Assembly: GCF_900128505.1 (NCBI RefSeq)
Contig: NZ_LT669941.1
Location: 4,134,544 to 4,198,543 of the forward strand
Origin: Parabacteroides timonensis
Lineage (GTDB): Bacteria > Bacteroidota > Bacteroidia > Bacteroidales > Tannerellaceae
Length of the DNA stretch: 64,000 bases
Direction: 5' to 3'
A program made the position numbers and the translations under genes. The notes below the pieces were generated by a model. The model was not told the origin of the DNA. It searched no databases and saw nothing but the letters and a program-made list of their open reading frames with translations. This document shows, one piece after another, positions 42,630 to 51,650 of the stretch; within the stretch, counting starts at the first letter, position 1; every line of letters starts with the position of its first letter.

Positions 42630-44830
42630 AATTTACTCATATTCGACAACCTGACTCCATGGAATGCGGTGCTACTTGCCTTCGTATGATAGCTCAGTAT
42701 TATGGCAAGAAGTACTCTGCTGAAACTATGCAACAGCTTTGCTTAGTAACACGAGAAGGGGTTTCGTTGTTGAGTATGAGTGATGCGGCTGAATATTTAG
42801 GGTTTCGTACAGCATGTGGACGTATGACATTAGAGAAAGTAGTGGAACAACGTCCTTTCCCTTGTATTCTTCATTGGAATCAAGAGCACTTTGTGGTGTT
42901 ATACGACGTGAAGACAAAGCGCAACAATAATCGTATTTTCTATATTTCCAATCCGGGCAATAATCTGTTAAAGCTTACTGAAGAAACTGTTCGAAACGCT
43001 TGGATCAGCACTTGTACACGGGGTGAAGAAAAGGGTGTATTGATGGCTTTACAGCCTACGCCGGCTTTTTATAAAAAGGCAGACGAACAACAAAATATTG
43101 AAAGTCCATTCCGGTTTCTCTGGAATTATGTGAAGCCGTATAAACAGTTTTTTATACAATTGTTGCTGGGCTTGATTTTGGGTAGCGTGTTGCAACTTCT
43201 CTTTCCTTTCTTGACGCAGGCAATTGTCGATAAGGGTATTGCCGGAAAGAACCTAAATTTGATTTATCTGATCCTTGTAGGACAATTGATGCTTGTGTTG
43301 AGTCGGGCATCTGTCGATTTTATTCGTCGTTGGATTTTATTGCATATCAGTGCGCGAGTGAATATTTCGCTTCTTTCGGATTTTCTAATTAAATTGATGA
43401 AACTTCCAATGGTCTTCTTTGATACCAAAATGGTTGGTGATTTGTTGCAGCGAATTAGCGATCATGAACGGGTAGAACGATTTTTGACAGCGCAGACATT
43501 ATCAGTACTCTTTTCTGTTTTCAGTTTTATTGTTTTTGGAGGAGTCCTATTGTATTATAATGGCATTATTTTTCTGATATTTTTGTTTGGAAGTATTTTA
43601 TATGCAGCTTGGGTATTTCTTTTTTTGAAGAAACGACGGATATTGGATTATACTTATTTTGAACAACGGACACGAAATCAGAGTAAAACAATGCAGATGC
43701 TGAATGGAATGCAGGAAATTAAGTTGCAGAATTGTGAACGTCGCCGCCGGTGGGAGTGGGAGGATATTCAAGCTGATCTGTTTCAAACAAATATTGAAAC
43801 AATGAAATTGCAACAGAGTCAGGAGGCAGGTAGTATTCTGATAAATGAAGTGAAGAATATTGTTATAACAATTGTAGCAGCAACATCTGTAATCAGTGGA
43901 AACCTATCGCTAGGTATGATGTTGGCTATCCAATATATTATCGGACAACTAAATGCACCAGTGGAACAGTTTGTTCAATTTATCTATGGTTGGCAGGATG
44001 TACAGATTAGTTTGGAGCGTATGAGCGAGATTCGACAGCGTGAAGAAGAGGAAACGTCGGAACGGATGATCACAGGATTTAGCGGAACTAAGCAGGATGT
44101 CGAATTTAAGCATGTTACGTTTCAATATGAAGGCGTACATTCTCCCAAAGTATTAGATGATGTGTGCTTGAAAATTCCGCAGGGAAAGATTACAGCAATT
44201 GTTGGGACGAGCGGTAGTGGAAAAACTACTTTGATAAAGCTTTTATTGGGTTATTACAAGCCAGTCAAGGGGACGATTACAGTTGGATGCAATGATTTAC
44301 AGGAATTTAGTTTGCGATGGTGGCGTAATCAGTGCGGTGCGGTGATGCAGGATGGCTATATCTTTTCTGAATCAATTGCTCGCAATATCGCTGTTGATGA
44401 TGAGGAAATAGATAAGGCGCGTTTATTACTAGCAGCTAGGATTGCGAATATTGAAGAATTTGTAGAGCGTTTGCCTTTAAAATATAATACGGTGATTGGT
44501 TCTGATGGTCAAGGTGTAAGTCAGGGACAACGACAACGTATTTTGATTGCCCGTGCTGTTTACAAAAATCCTTCGTTTTTATACTTTGATGAAGCGACTA
44601 ATTCTCTGGATGCCAATAATGAACGGGCTATTGTGGAGAATCTGACAGAATTTTATCGGGGTAAGACGGTAATTATTGTAGCACATCGCTTGAGTACAGT
44701 TCGTAATGCAGATCAGATTGTTGTGCTTGAAAAAGGACGTATTCAGGAAGTGGGTACACATGAATTGCTGATTGCCCGGAAGGGTGCTTATTATAATTTA
44801 GTGCGTAATCAATTGGAACTTGGTTCTTAG
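42626..44830 (+). CDS. Peptidase C39-containing ABC transporter (peptide exporter)
   Basis: Inner-membrane exporter of 734 residues that would cleave a double-glycine leader and export the peptide. The C39 domain (about 1-135) has Cys14 in MECGATCL and His88 in NQEHFVVLYD. The third catalytic position, normally Asp-Pro, reads SNPGN (Asn99). Membrane helices span about 165-440. The nucleotide-binding domain has GTSGSGKTT, the variant signature VSQGQRQRI, Walker B YFDEATNSLD and VAHRLSTV. The start overlaps the barrel gene stop (ATGA). No precursor peptide with a GG leader was found nearby, and the HlyD partner downstream is only a stub. Confidence 0.92.
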   Translation: MKFTHIRQPDSMECGATCLRMIAQYYGKKYSAETMQQLCLVTREGVSLLSMSDAAEYLGFRTACGRMTLEKVVEQRPFPCILHWNQEHFVVLYDVKTKRNNNRIFYISNPGNNLLKLTEETVRNAWISTCTRGEEKGVLMALQPTPAFYKKADEQQNIESPFRFLWNYVKPYKQFFIQLLLGLILGSVLQLLFPFLTQAIVDKGIAGKNLNLIYLILVGQLMLVLSRASVDFIRRWILLHISARVNISLLSDFLIKLMKLPMVFFDTKMVGDLLQRISDHERVERFLTAQTLSVLFSVFSFIVFGGVLLYYNGIIFLIFLFGSILYAAWVFLFLKKRRILDYTYFEQRTRNQSKTMQMLNGMQEIKLQNCERRRRWEWEDIQADLFQTNIETMKLQQSQEAGSILINEVKNIVITIVAATSVISGNLSLGMMLAIQYIIGQLNAPVEQFVQFIYGWQDVQISLERMSEIRQREEEETSERMITGFSGTKQDVEFKHVTFQYEGVHSPKVLDDVCLKIPQGKITAIVGTSGSGKTTLIKLLLGYYKPVKGTITVGCNDLQEFSLRWWRNQCGAVMQDGYIFSESIARNIAVDDEEIDKARLLLAARIANIEEFVERLPLKYNTVIGSDGQGVSQGQRQRILIARAVYKNPSFLYFDEATNSLDANNERAIVENLTEFYRGKTVIIVAHRLSTVRNADQIVVLEKGRIQEVGTHELLIARKGAYYNLVRNQLELGS

Positions 44831-44886
44831 TGTACGATTTAAATGTACTTTTTGTATGGATATTGTGAAATTAATGAAAGAGCAAA

Positions 44887-45066
44887 ATGGAGTATGAGAG
44901 GATGAGACAACAAGCGACTGAAGAACAAGGACAGATCGAACTTCGCAGTGAGAAAGTGCGTAACTTGATTGGACAGATTCCTCCATTTTTAATTCGGTGG
45001 GGGAATTCGATATTGATTGTAATATTTATTATGTTACTGATCATCTACTGGTGGTTCTTATATTAG
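44887..45066 (+). pseudogene. 59-residue stub of a HlyD-family adaptor
   Basis: A 59-codon frame reading IELRSEKVRNLIGQIPPFL followed by one hydrophobic helix (SILIVIFIMLLIIYWWF) and a TAG stop. This matches the cytoplasmic start and membrane helix of HlyD-type adaptors that accompany C39 exporters in Bacteroidales, which normally run past 400 residues. The periplasmic coiled-coil and lipoyl parts are missing and a terminator follows 52 bp later. Either a 3' deletion remnant or, less likely, a genuine small membrane protein. Confidence 0.6.
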
Positions 45067-45302
45067 GGTTATGGTTGGTATGGAACATTTGTTATGGGCT
45101 AATTTATATAGGTTTGGATATCCCTGATAGTAATTTGTACTATCAGGGATAATTTTTATATACTGTCTATGGAATTGGGGAAATCATATTTGAATGACTT
45201 TTGCGGATAAAATCTATATGGTAGATAGTACTCTTTTCTGGTTATATCAAAAATCAAAAAATTATAGTCACTTTTGAAAATAGCCTGTTTAGAGTTAGCT
45301 TC
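45067..45302 (+). other. Gene-free stretch between peptide island and GH gene
   Basis: No gene seen between 45067 and the next start at 45369. It holds the strong terminator at 45119-45156, then AT-rich sequence leading to the -7 box at 45303. Confidence 0.6.
45119..45156 (+). terminator. Strong terminator ending the peptide island
   Basis: Perfect 14-bp stem, TATCCCTGATAGTA (45119-45132) and TACTATCAGGGATA (45138-45151), with a 5-nt loop and a following T-run. Confidence 0.85.
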
Positions 45303-45310
45303 TATTTTTG
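45303..45310 (+). promoter_or_regulatory. Bacteroidetes -7 box for the GH106-like gene
   Basis: TATTTTTG, 58 bp before the ATG at 45369. Confidence 0.45.
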
Positions 45311-45368
45311 CATTATCAATTTTGGCTCCGTAAGAGTCCTATAAAAACAACCTAAATTCGTAATAGAG

Positions 45369-47546
45369 ATGAAAGACCTGCTTAAAATAGTACTTATCTT
45401 ATTTGCCTTTACCGGGGCAACACGAGCACAGATCTCTCCGGAGGCTTTTGCCGATCCGGAAAAACAGTACAGGCCCATTCCTCTTTGGTTCTGGAATAAT
45501 ACAACAGTAAATGAGACTGAACTGTTAGACCAGTTCCGCCAGATGGTAGAAAAGGATGGTTACGGAGGTTGTGCTATTCTTCCTTTCGGTAAAAATTTTA
45601 CGCCGGAGTATTTATCTAAAGAATACTTTTCCCTTTACGGGGCGATCATCAAAGAGGCCCGGAAACTGGATGCCCATATGTCTTTATACGATGAATACGG
45701 CTTTCCGAGTGGAAGCATGGGAGCGATCAATGCAGACGGAACCCCACGTTTCATGAATAAATATCCGGATGCAACGGTTAAGAGACTGGATAAGATAGAA
45801 TATAATGTACCTGCCGGTACACAGTTCAGGAAGCCGGTTCCCACCGGTAAATTGATGGCCGCTGTTGCGATGGATACCTTGTCGGGTAAACGTCTTTCTC
45901 TCACCTCTTATATCCGTTCGGGGGAACTGGACTGGCGTGCTCCGGCTGGTGCGTGGAAAGTATTTTTCTTTGTCTGTGTGAAAGATGGCGATCCCAATGT
46001 CGATTATCTCGATCCGGAAGCTGTAAAACTGTTTGTTAAAGAAACGCATCAGGCCTATTACGACCGTTTTTCCGGCGATTTCGGTCATGTGATTATCGAG
46101 ACTTTCTTTGACGAACCGACCATGTACCGTGCAAAAGGACGTATGTGGACGGATAAGTTTAATGAGAAATTTACAGCCCGTTATGGATACTCTCCGGAGT
46201 TACTCTATCCTGCTTTATGGTATAATATCGGGGAAGAAACACAATCTGCCAGAAACCGGTTATTCGGATTGCGTGCCTCCCTGTATGCCGAAGGTTTTAT
46301 GAAAACGATACAGGAATGGGCTTCTGCACATGGCATTTATTCTACCGGCCATCAAGATCAGGAGGAGATACTGAACCCGGTAAGTGTCGCTGGCGATCTG
46401 ATGCTTTGCGGTAAATACATGGATATTCCGGGTATAGATAAGATTGGCGGAAACCGTCCGGCTGAGTTATTCTATAAGATTATCTCTTCTTCGGCTTATA
46501 ACTGGGACAAGCGGCAGGTGATGTCTGAAACGTTCGGTGCAATGGGAAATCTGACGGTCAAAGAACTTTATCATATTGCGATGGAACAGTATGCAAAAGG
46601 GATAAATACATTGATCCCTCATGCTGTTTGGTATAACGACAAAGACGTTACTTTCCTGCCGGAACTATCCTGGCGAAACGAATTGTACAGAGACTCTTTG
46701 CCTGCATTCAATAAATTCCTAACCCGCCTGAATTATATTCTTCAGCAGGAGGGAAGGCATGTGGCCGATATAGCGATGCTCTATCCGATAGAGTCTTTAC
46801 AAGGTGAACATGTATTGGATGGTTCGTTGGGATTTTATGAGGGTGGTATCCGTATCCCGAATACAGACTACGTACATGTTTCCGCTTTATTGACCGATAC
46901 GCTCGGTCGGGATTTCACCTATCTTCATCCGGAAGTGCTGTCGACAAAATGTGACGTAAAAGACGGATTGCTACACCTGGATAATAAGATTAACAAAGAG
47001 GCATTCCGCTTAATTATTCTCCCGGGCATGAAGACGATCTCGTTAGCCAACTTACAGAAAATAGCGTCGTTTCATCAGGCCGGCGGTAGTGTTATATTCA
47101 CCACACAGCTACCGGAAAAGTCGGTGGAACCGGGAAAAGATGGTGAAGTCAAGAAAATAATTAACCGTATGCTTTCGGAGAGTAAAAGGCAATCGTCTTC
47201 CGGCAAAGTCTTTTTCATCGAGAAACCGGCACCGGAGATACTGAAAGAAAAGCTGGCAGTATGTTATGAAGTACCCGATGTCGCTTTTCCTGACGGGCAG
47301 GAACTGAATTATATTCATAAAATGAACGGTGGCCAGGCGGTTTATTATTTTGCTAATCTGAAAGATTGCCCTTATCATGCAGAAGTTGTGTTACGGGGAA
47401 AAATAACTCCGGTATTACTGGATCCGCATACCGGACGGCAAACTGATGTCGTGTACAAACATCAGCTCTCTCACGGGACAGAAATAACCTCTGTCATACT
47501 ATCCATTGAAAAGAATTCTTCTGTGTTCATCGTCGATGGAAGGTAA
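45369..47546 (+). CDS. Exported glycoside hydrolase, GH106-like
   Basis: Secreted protein of 725 residues with a signal peptide (residues 1-20, ATRA). The N-terminal barrel begins PLWFWNNTTVNETELLDQF, continues through GYGGCAILPFG and LYDEYGFPSGSMGA, and includes IETFFDEPTMY. This layout resembles GH106 alpha-L-rhamnosidases and related large hydrolases, but the match is distant and the sequence is shorter than typical GH106 proteins. Late segments look like a beta-galactosidase-type trimer/GATase-like domain (LIILPGMKTISLANLQKIASF). With the SusD remnant, AraC regulator and deoxy/pentose isomerase nearby, it probably acts on a plant-type or bacterial polysaccharide side chain; the linkage is unknown. 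Confidence 0.65.
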   Translation: MKDLLKIVLILFAFTGATRAQISPEAFADPEKQYRPIPLWFWNNTTVNETELLDQFRQMVEKDGYGGCAILPFGKNFTPEYLSKEYFSLYGAIIKEARKLDAHMSLYDEYGFPSGSMGAINADGTPRFMNKYPDATVKRLDKIEYNVPAGTQFRKPVPTGKLMAAVAMDTLSGKRLSLTSYIRSGELDWRAPAGAWKVFFFVCVKDGDPNVDYLDPEAVKLFVKETHQAYYDRFSGDFGHVIIETFFDEPTMYRAKGRMWTDKFNEKFTARYGYSPELLYPALWYNIGEETQSARNRLFGLRASLYAEGFMKTIQEWASAHGIYSTGHQDQEEILNPVSVAGDLMLCGKYMDIPGIDKIGGNRPAELFYKIISSSAYNWDKRQVMSETFGAMGNLTVKELYHIAMEQYAKGINTLIPHAVWYNDKDVTFLPELSWRNELYRDSLPAFNKFLTRLNYILQQEGRHVADIAMLYPIESLQGEHVLDGSLGFYEGGIRIPNTDYVHVSALLTDTLGRDFTYLHPEVLSTKCDVKDGLLHLDNKINKEAFRLIILPGMKTISLANLQKIASFHQAGGSVIFTTQLPEKSVEPGKDGEVKKIINRMLSESKRQSSSGKVFFIEKPAPEILKEKLAVCYEVPDVAFPDGQELNYIHKMNGGQAVYYFANLKDCPYHAEVVLRGKITPVLLDPHTGRQTDVVYKHQLSHGTEITSVILSIEKNSSVFIVDGR

Positions 47547-47701
47547 AACTTTCGGGGAATTCCGGTAAACGAAATCAGGAAGAATAGTATTTGTACTTCT
47601 CTCATTTTGAGGGAAGAAGGGATTTGTTTGTCTTAAAAACAGACTGTTTAAACGAATTAAAATGATATCAATATGTTAGTTATCAGTTTATTAAACTCGT
47701 C

Positions 47702-48022
47702 GTGAAGTACTATTTCACTTATGGATTTGTAATTGTCCGCAACGGGCATCGAATCCGGCTTTCAGAAGTTTCGACTGTTGACAAACAAGTGGTGGCCAAC
47801 GAACGCCGTCATGAACTGGCCTTCGAAAACCACAGATGGTTCGACCTGGTGAGGACAGGAATGGCTGTCTCTGTCATGAACGAGTACGGAAAGAAAGCCA
47901 AGAAGCTTTATCCTTATTTGCAGGAACGAACCTATAATGTCACTCAGGAGCGTTTGATATTCCCAATTCCGTTTAAGGAGAGACAGGTGAATACACAGCT
48001 TACTCAAAACCCAGGATATTAA
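47702..48022 (+). pseudogene. C-terminal remnant of a SusD-family protein
   Basis: About 90 codons reading VANERRHELAFENHRWFDLV then IPFKERQVNTQLTQNPGY, the C-terminal signature of SusD/RagB proteins. The frame starts from a GTG in unrelated sequence and lacks a lipoprotein signal and the first ~400 residues. No partner SusC is present. It is the tail of a deleted SusCD pair whose regulator and enzymes remain alongside. Confidence 0.85.
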
Positions 48023-48037
48023 TTCCCGGATATACTT

Positions 48038-48943
48038 TTATTTAGTATTTGTTTGTTGAGGGTTCCCTCTTTTCCTGAATTGGAAAGGAGGGATTCCTTC
48101 TTTTTTACGGAAGAAGGTGGAGAATTGTGCCACGCTTTCGAAATTCAAGGCATAAGCGATCTCCGATACAGTCATCTGGGTTGTGTTTAATAGCTCTTTG
48201 GCTCTGAGGTAGCGGAGTTGCAGTTGGTATTGGGCAGGTGAGACACCTGTATATTTCTTAAACATGCTTCTGAACCAGGAATAACCGACATTCAGGTTCT
48301 GAGCGATGGTTTCAATAGGAATAGGAGAGTCTATGGTCTTTTTCATGATGGCCCGGGCTTCATCGATCTTTTCTAGGGCGATGGATTGTCCGAGGGTGCT
48401 GTTTTTCTCTTTATAATAGACATTTCCCATAATATAGAGGACCATGCTCGATATTAATTGCTGGTACCCGACACGTTCTTCAGTAGCATAAGTGACAATG
48501 TCTTCATAAAGGCTGATGATCGTTGTATTCACGCCGATCTCATAAACCGGCTTTTCCTTGGAGAAGAATTTATTTTGGATCAGGCTTTCGATATAGTGTC
48601 CTTTAAAACCGACCCAGTGCTCATACCAGCCTTCTTCCTCTGGATAATAACTGTGCCATTCGTCGGGATAGAGTAAGATCATGGTTCCTGCTTTGATCTT
48701 TTGCTTCTTGCATGACGCGGATTGAAAATATCCCTTTCCTTCAGAAATATAGATCAATTGATATTCATTTAAGATACGACCATTCTGAGGGTTGAAGGCA
48801 TAGGCTTTCGGATGCTGGGATAAAGGATAAGAACTATGGGGTGGAATGCACTGGTGTCCTGCGGTGGTAACAGTGATTCCCCATTTTTCATCGGTCACGC
48901 TTACATTCAGGTATCTTATGTTATTGTTTTTTTGTGTAGCCAT
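48038..48943 (-). CDS. AraC-family transcriptional regulator
   Basis: Regulator of 301 residues with a cupin-type sensor domain (about 35-170; YLNVSVTDEKWG, GTMILLYPDEWHSY) and a C-terminal pair of helix-turn-helix units (IPIETIAQNLNVGYSWFRSMF and MTVSEIAYALNFESVAQFSTFF). It is divergent from the sugar isomerase gene, which is its probable target, and convergent with the SusD remnant. The ligand is probably the pentose or deoxysugar handled by the isomerase. A -7 box lies upstream. Confidence 0.92.
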   Translation of the reverse strand: MATQKNNNIRYLNVSVTDEKWGITVTTAGHQCIPPHSSYPLSQHPKAYAFNPQNGRILNEYQLIYISEGKGYFQSASCKKQKIKAGTMILLYPDEWHSYYPEEEGWYEHWVGFKGHYIESLIQNKFFSKEKPVYEIGVNTTIISLYEDIVTYATEERVGYQQLISSMVLYIMGNVYYKEKNSTLGQSIALEKIDEARAIMKKTIDSPIPIETIAQNLNVGYSWFRSMFKKYTGVSPAQYQLQLRYLRAKELLNTTQMTVSEIAYALNFESVAQFSTFFRKKEGIPPFQFRKRGNPQQTNTK

Positions 48944-48986
48944 ATAACATTATCTTTTGTCCGGAAACGTTGAAATATTCTTTTGA

Positions 48987-48994
48987 CAAAGATA
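48987..48994 (-). promoter_or_regulatory. Bacteroidetes -7 box for the AraC regulator
   Basis: TATCTTTG on the minus strand, 44 bp upstream of the ATG at 48943. Confidence 0.5.
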
Positions 48995-49059
48995 CTATTA
49001 TCTATCATTTTACGAAAGATTAAAATCAAATACACAAAAAGTCGGGAGAGCGAACGAAC

Positions 49060-49067
49060 TATATTTG
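49060..49067 (+). promoter_or_regulatory. Bacteroidetes -7 box for the sugar isomerase
   Basis: TATATTTG, 48 bp before the ATG at 49115, facing away from the AraC promoter. Confidence 0.5.
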
Positions 49068-49114
49068 TAATATATTTATATGCATTCGAATAAGATGGAA
49101 ATCAAGTATATGTT

Positions 49115-50539
49115 ATGGAAAATAAAAAGGTAAAAATCGGTTTTGTAGGACTGGGACTGGATACATACTGGGCACAGTTTGAAGGTCTTTATAAACGTTT
49201 GTGTGGATATCAGGAAGAGATTGGTAAAAAGATGTCTCATCCGGATGTAGAAGTTATCAATGCCGGAATAATCGATGATCCGGCGAAGGCAAAAGCAACG
49301 GCGGAGATGCTGCAAAAACAGGATATAAGTATTCTTTTTATCTATATATCGACCTATGCTTTATCTTCGACAGTGTTGCCTCTTGCCCAACAGCTGAAGG
49401 TCCCGGTTATTCTGTTGAATATTCAACCGGCGCCTCGGATAGACTACGATTATATCAATAATCTGGGGGACAGGGGAAAGATGACGGGGGAATGGCTGGC
49501 TCATTGCCAGGCTTGTTCCGTGCCGGAATTTGCGAATGTGTTCAATAAAGCGGGTATACCTTATGATATTGTTACCGGCTATCTGCAGGAAGACTTTGTG
49601 TGGGAGCAGATCAGAGGATGGGTTGATGCATCTCGAGTGGTAAAAGGCATGAAAAATAACCGGATGGGAGTATTGGGGCATTATTATTGCGGTATGCTGG
49701 ATGTATACACGGATATGGCCCGGCAGGCTACGACATTCGGTACGCATGTCGAGATCGTGGAAATGTGCGAACTGAAAGCTTATAGGGATAGCGTTACTTC
49801 GGAGGAACTGGAAAGGAAGTTGCAGGAGTTTGGTTTATATTTTGAAATTGTGCCGCAATGTGATCCGGACGAACTGGAAAGGGCTGCCCGTACTTCCGTT
49901 GCACTGGATAAATTGGTTACGGCTCACCGCCTGGGTTCTATGGCCTATTATTATGAGGGCTATGCAGGAAATGAATATGAAAATATCGTTACATCTGTTA
50001 TTGCTGGAAATACCCTTCTCACCGGAAGAAATATTCCTATTGCCGGAGAATGTGAAGTGAAGAATGTACAAGCAATGAAGATACTGTCGCTGTTGGAAGC
50101 CGGTGGTTCTTTTGCTGAGTTCTATGCGATGGATTTTGAGGATGATATTATTTTGTTAGGCCATGATGGACCGGCCCATTTTGCTATGGCAGAGGGTGCG
50201 GTTAAACTGGTTCCGCTCCCAGTTTATCACGGTAAACCGGGTAAAGGACTCTCTATTCAAATGACGGTCAGACATGGCCCTGTTACTTTGTTGTCGGTGT
50301 GTGAAGGCAAAGAAGGTGTCTTTCTGTTAGTGGCGGAAGGAGAGTCGGTTGACGGTCCGGTTTTGCAAATAGGTAATACCAATAGCCGTTATCGTTTTAA
50401 CTGTGGTGCCCGCGATTTTATAAATGCATGGAGTAAGGCGGGGCCTTCGCATCATTGTGCCATCGGTATTGGTCACCAGGCCGATAAATTGGAAAAGTTC
50501 GCTTTCCTGTTGAATATTCCTATAGTAAAAATTGGATAA
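49115..50539 (+). CDS. L-arabinose/L-fucose isomerase-family protein
   Basis: Cytoplasmic protein of 474 residues in the L-arabinose/L-fucose isomerase superfamily, which interconverts aldose and ketose sugars using a divalent metal. The opening KIGFVGLGLDTYWAQFEGL is the substrate-recognition N domain. The later IPIAGECEVKNVQAMKIL, DFEDDIILLGHDGPAHFAM and a late HHCAIGIGH contain the Glu and His residues expected for metal binding. The true substrate is unknown; the AraC regulator divergent from it and the GH106-like hydrolase suggest a deoxyhexose or pentose pathway. Confidence 0.85.
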   Translation: MENKKVKIGFVGLGLDTYWAQFEGLYKRLCGYQEEIGKKMSHPDVEVINAGIIDDPAKAKATAEMLQKQDISILFIYISTYALSSTVLPLAQQLKVPVILLNIQPAPRIDYDYINNLGDRGKMTGEWLAHCQACSVPEFANVFNKAGIPYDIVTGYLQEDFVWEQIRGWVDASRVVKGMKNNRMGVLGHYYCGMLDVYTDMARQATTFGTHVEIVEMCELKAYRDSVTSEELERKLQEFGLYFEIVPQCDPDELERAARTSVALDKLVTAHRLGSMAYYYEGYAGNEYENIVTSVIAGNTLLTGRNIPIAGECEVKNVQAMKILSLLEAGGSFAEFYAMDFEDDIILLGHDGPAHFAMAEGAVKLVPLPVYHGKPGKGLSIQMTVRHGPVTLLSVCEGKEGVFLLVAEGESVDGPVLQIGNTNSRYRFNCGARDFINAWSKAGPSHHCAIGIGHQADKLEKFAFLLNIPIVKIG

Positions 50540-50589
50540 TACTCTTTTCTTGTCTCAGTGACTGCCGGGGATAAAGTAAATATATTTAT

Positions 50590-50597
50590 TATCTTTG
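50590..50597 (+). promoter_or_regulatory. Bacteroidetes -7 box for ruvB
   Basis: TATCTTTG, only 7 bp before the ATG at 50605. This leaves almost no leader for that start and favours the ATG at 50617. Confidence 0.5.
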
Positions 50598-50604
50598 CCA
50601 GTCA

Positions 50605-51642
50605 ATGAGCAAGAATATGGAAGACGATTTTGATATAAGGGATACGCGTATGCCGGAGAATGAACGGGAGTATGAAAATGCACTCCGCCCGCTCTCTTTT
50701 CGCGATTTCAGCGGACAGGCCAAGGTGGTTGAGAACCTGAAGATTTTCGTGATGGCTGCCCGTATGCGTAAGGAAGCATTGGATCATGTGTTACTGCATG
50801 GTCCTCCCGGATTAGGTAAAACAACGTTGTCGAATATCATAGCTAATGAGTTGGGGGTAGGGTTTAAGGTGACTTCTGGCCCAGTATTGGATAAACCTGG
50901 CGATTTGGCGGGAGTGTTGACTTCGCTTGAAAAAGATGATGTGCTTTTTATCGATGAGATCCATCGTTTGAGTCCCATTGTGGAGGAGTATCTTTATTCG
51001 GCCATGGAAGATTACCGGATTGACATTATGATCGATAAAGGGCCTAGCGCCCGTTCTATCCAGATTGATCTGGCTCCGTTTACACTGGTTGGTGCAACTA
51101 CCCGTAGTGGGTTATTGACCAGTCCGTTGCGTGCCCGTTTTGGGATCAATATGCACCTGGAATATTACGAGATGGAAACATTGACGAAGATCGTTCTTCG
51201 TAGTGCGGATATCCTGAATGTAAAATGTGAACTGAGTGCCGCCAAGGAAATAGCTTCCCGTAGCCGTGGAACGCCTCGTATTGCCAATGCATTACTGCGT
51301 CGTGTACGTGACTTCGCACAGGTAAAAGGCTCCGGTGAAATAGACAAGGCGATTGCCTGTTATGCACTGGAAGCATTAAATATCGACCGTTACGGTCTGG
51401 ATCAGATTGATAATAAATTACTGACAACAATTATTGACAAATTCAGCGGTGGGCCAGTCGGTTTGACAACGATCGCTACGGCTTTGGGTGAAGATCCCGG
51501 GACACTGGAAGAAGTATACGAGCCTTTCCTGATCAAAGAGGGGTTTATCAAACGCACGCCGCGGGGACGTGAGGTTACAGAGCTTGCTTATACCCACCTG
51601 GGACGAACAAGAGGAAGCGAACAAGGGTTTTTATTTGACTGA
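50605..51642 (+). CDS. ruvB: Holliday junction branch migration helicase RuvB
   Basis: Hexameric AAA+ motor of 345 residues driving branch migration with RuvA. Walker A GPPGLGKTT at about 66-74, Walker B LFIDEIHRL near 115, sensor GATTRSGLLTSPLRARFG, and the C-terminal winged helix (GFIKRTPRGREVTELAYTHLG). The ATG at 50617 (MEDDFDIRD) is a plausible true start, because related RuvB proteins begin near there and the promoter box almost touches 50605. The flippase gene follows after 8 bp, forming an operon; ruvA is not in the window. Confidence 0.96.
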   Translation: MSKNMEDDFDIRDTRMPENEREYENALRPLSFRDFSGQAKVVENLKIFVMAARMRKEALDHVLLHGPPGLGKTTLSNIIANELGVGFKVTSGPVLDKPGDLAGVLTSLEKDDVLFIDEIHRLSPIVEEYLYSAMEDYRIDIMIDKGPSARSIQIDLAPFTLVGATTRSGLLTSPLRARFGINMHLEYYEMETLTKIVLRSADILNVKCELSAAKEIASRSRGTPRIANALLRRVRDFAQVKGSGEIDKAIACYALEALNIDRYGLDQIDNKLLTTIIDKFSGGPVGLTTIATALGEDPGTLEEVYEPFLIKEGFIKRTPRGREVTELAYTHLGRTRGSEQGFLFD

Positions 51643-51650
51643 AGAAAGTT

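Noticed and set aside
44855..44896. 13-codon frame before the HlyD stub as a peptide precursor
   Set aside because: MDIVKLMKEQNGV is too short, has no double-glycine leader or core, and overlaps the HlyD start.
47702..47760. GTG at 47702 as start of a small independent protein
   Set aside because: No signal or promoter; the encoded C-terminal portion is plainly the end of SusD, so the frame is a remnant.
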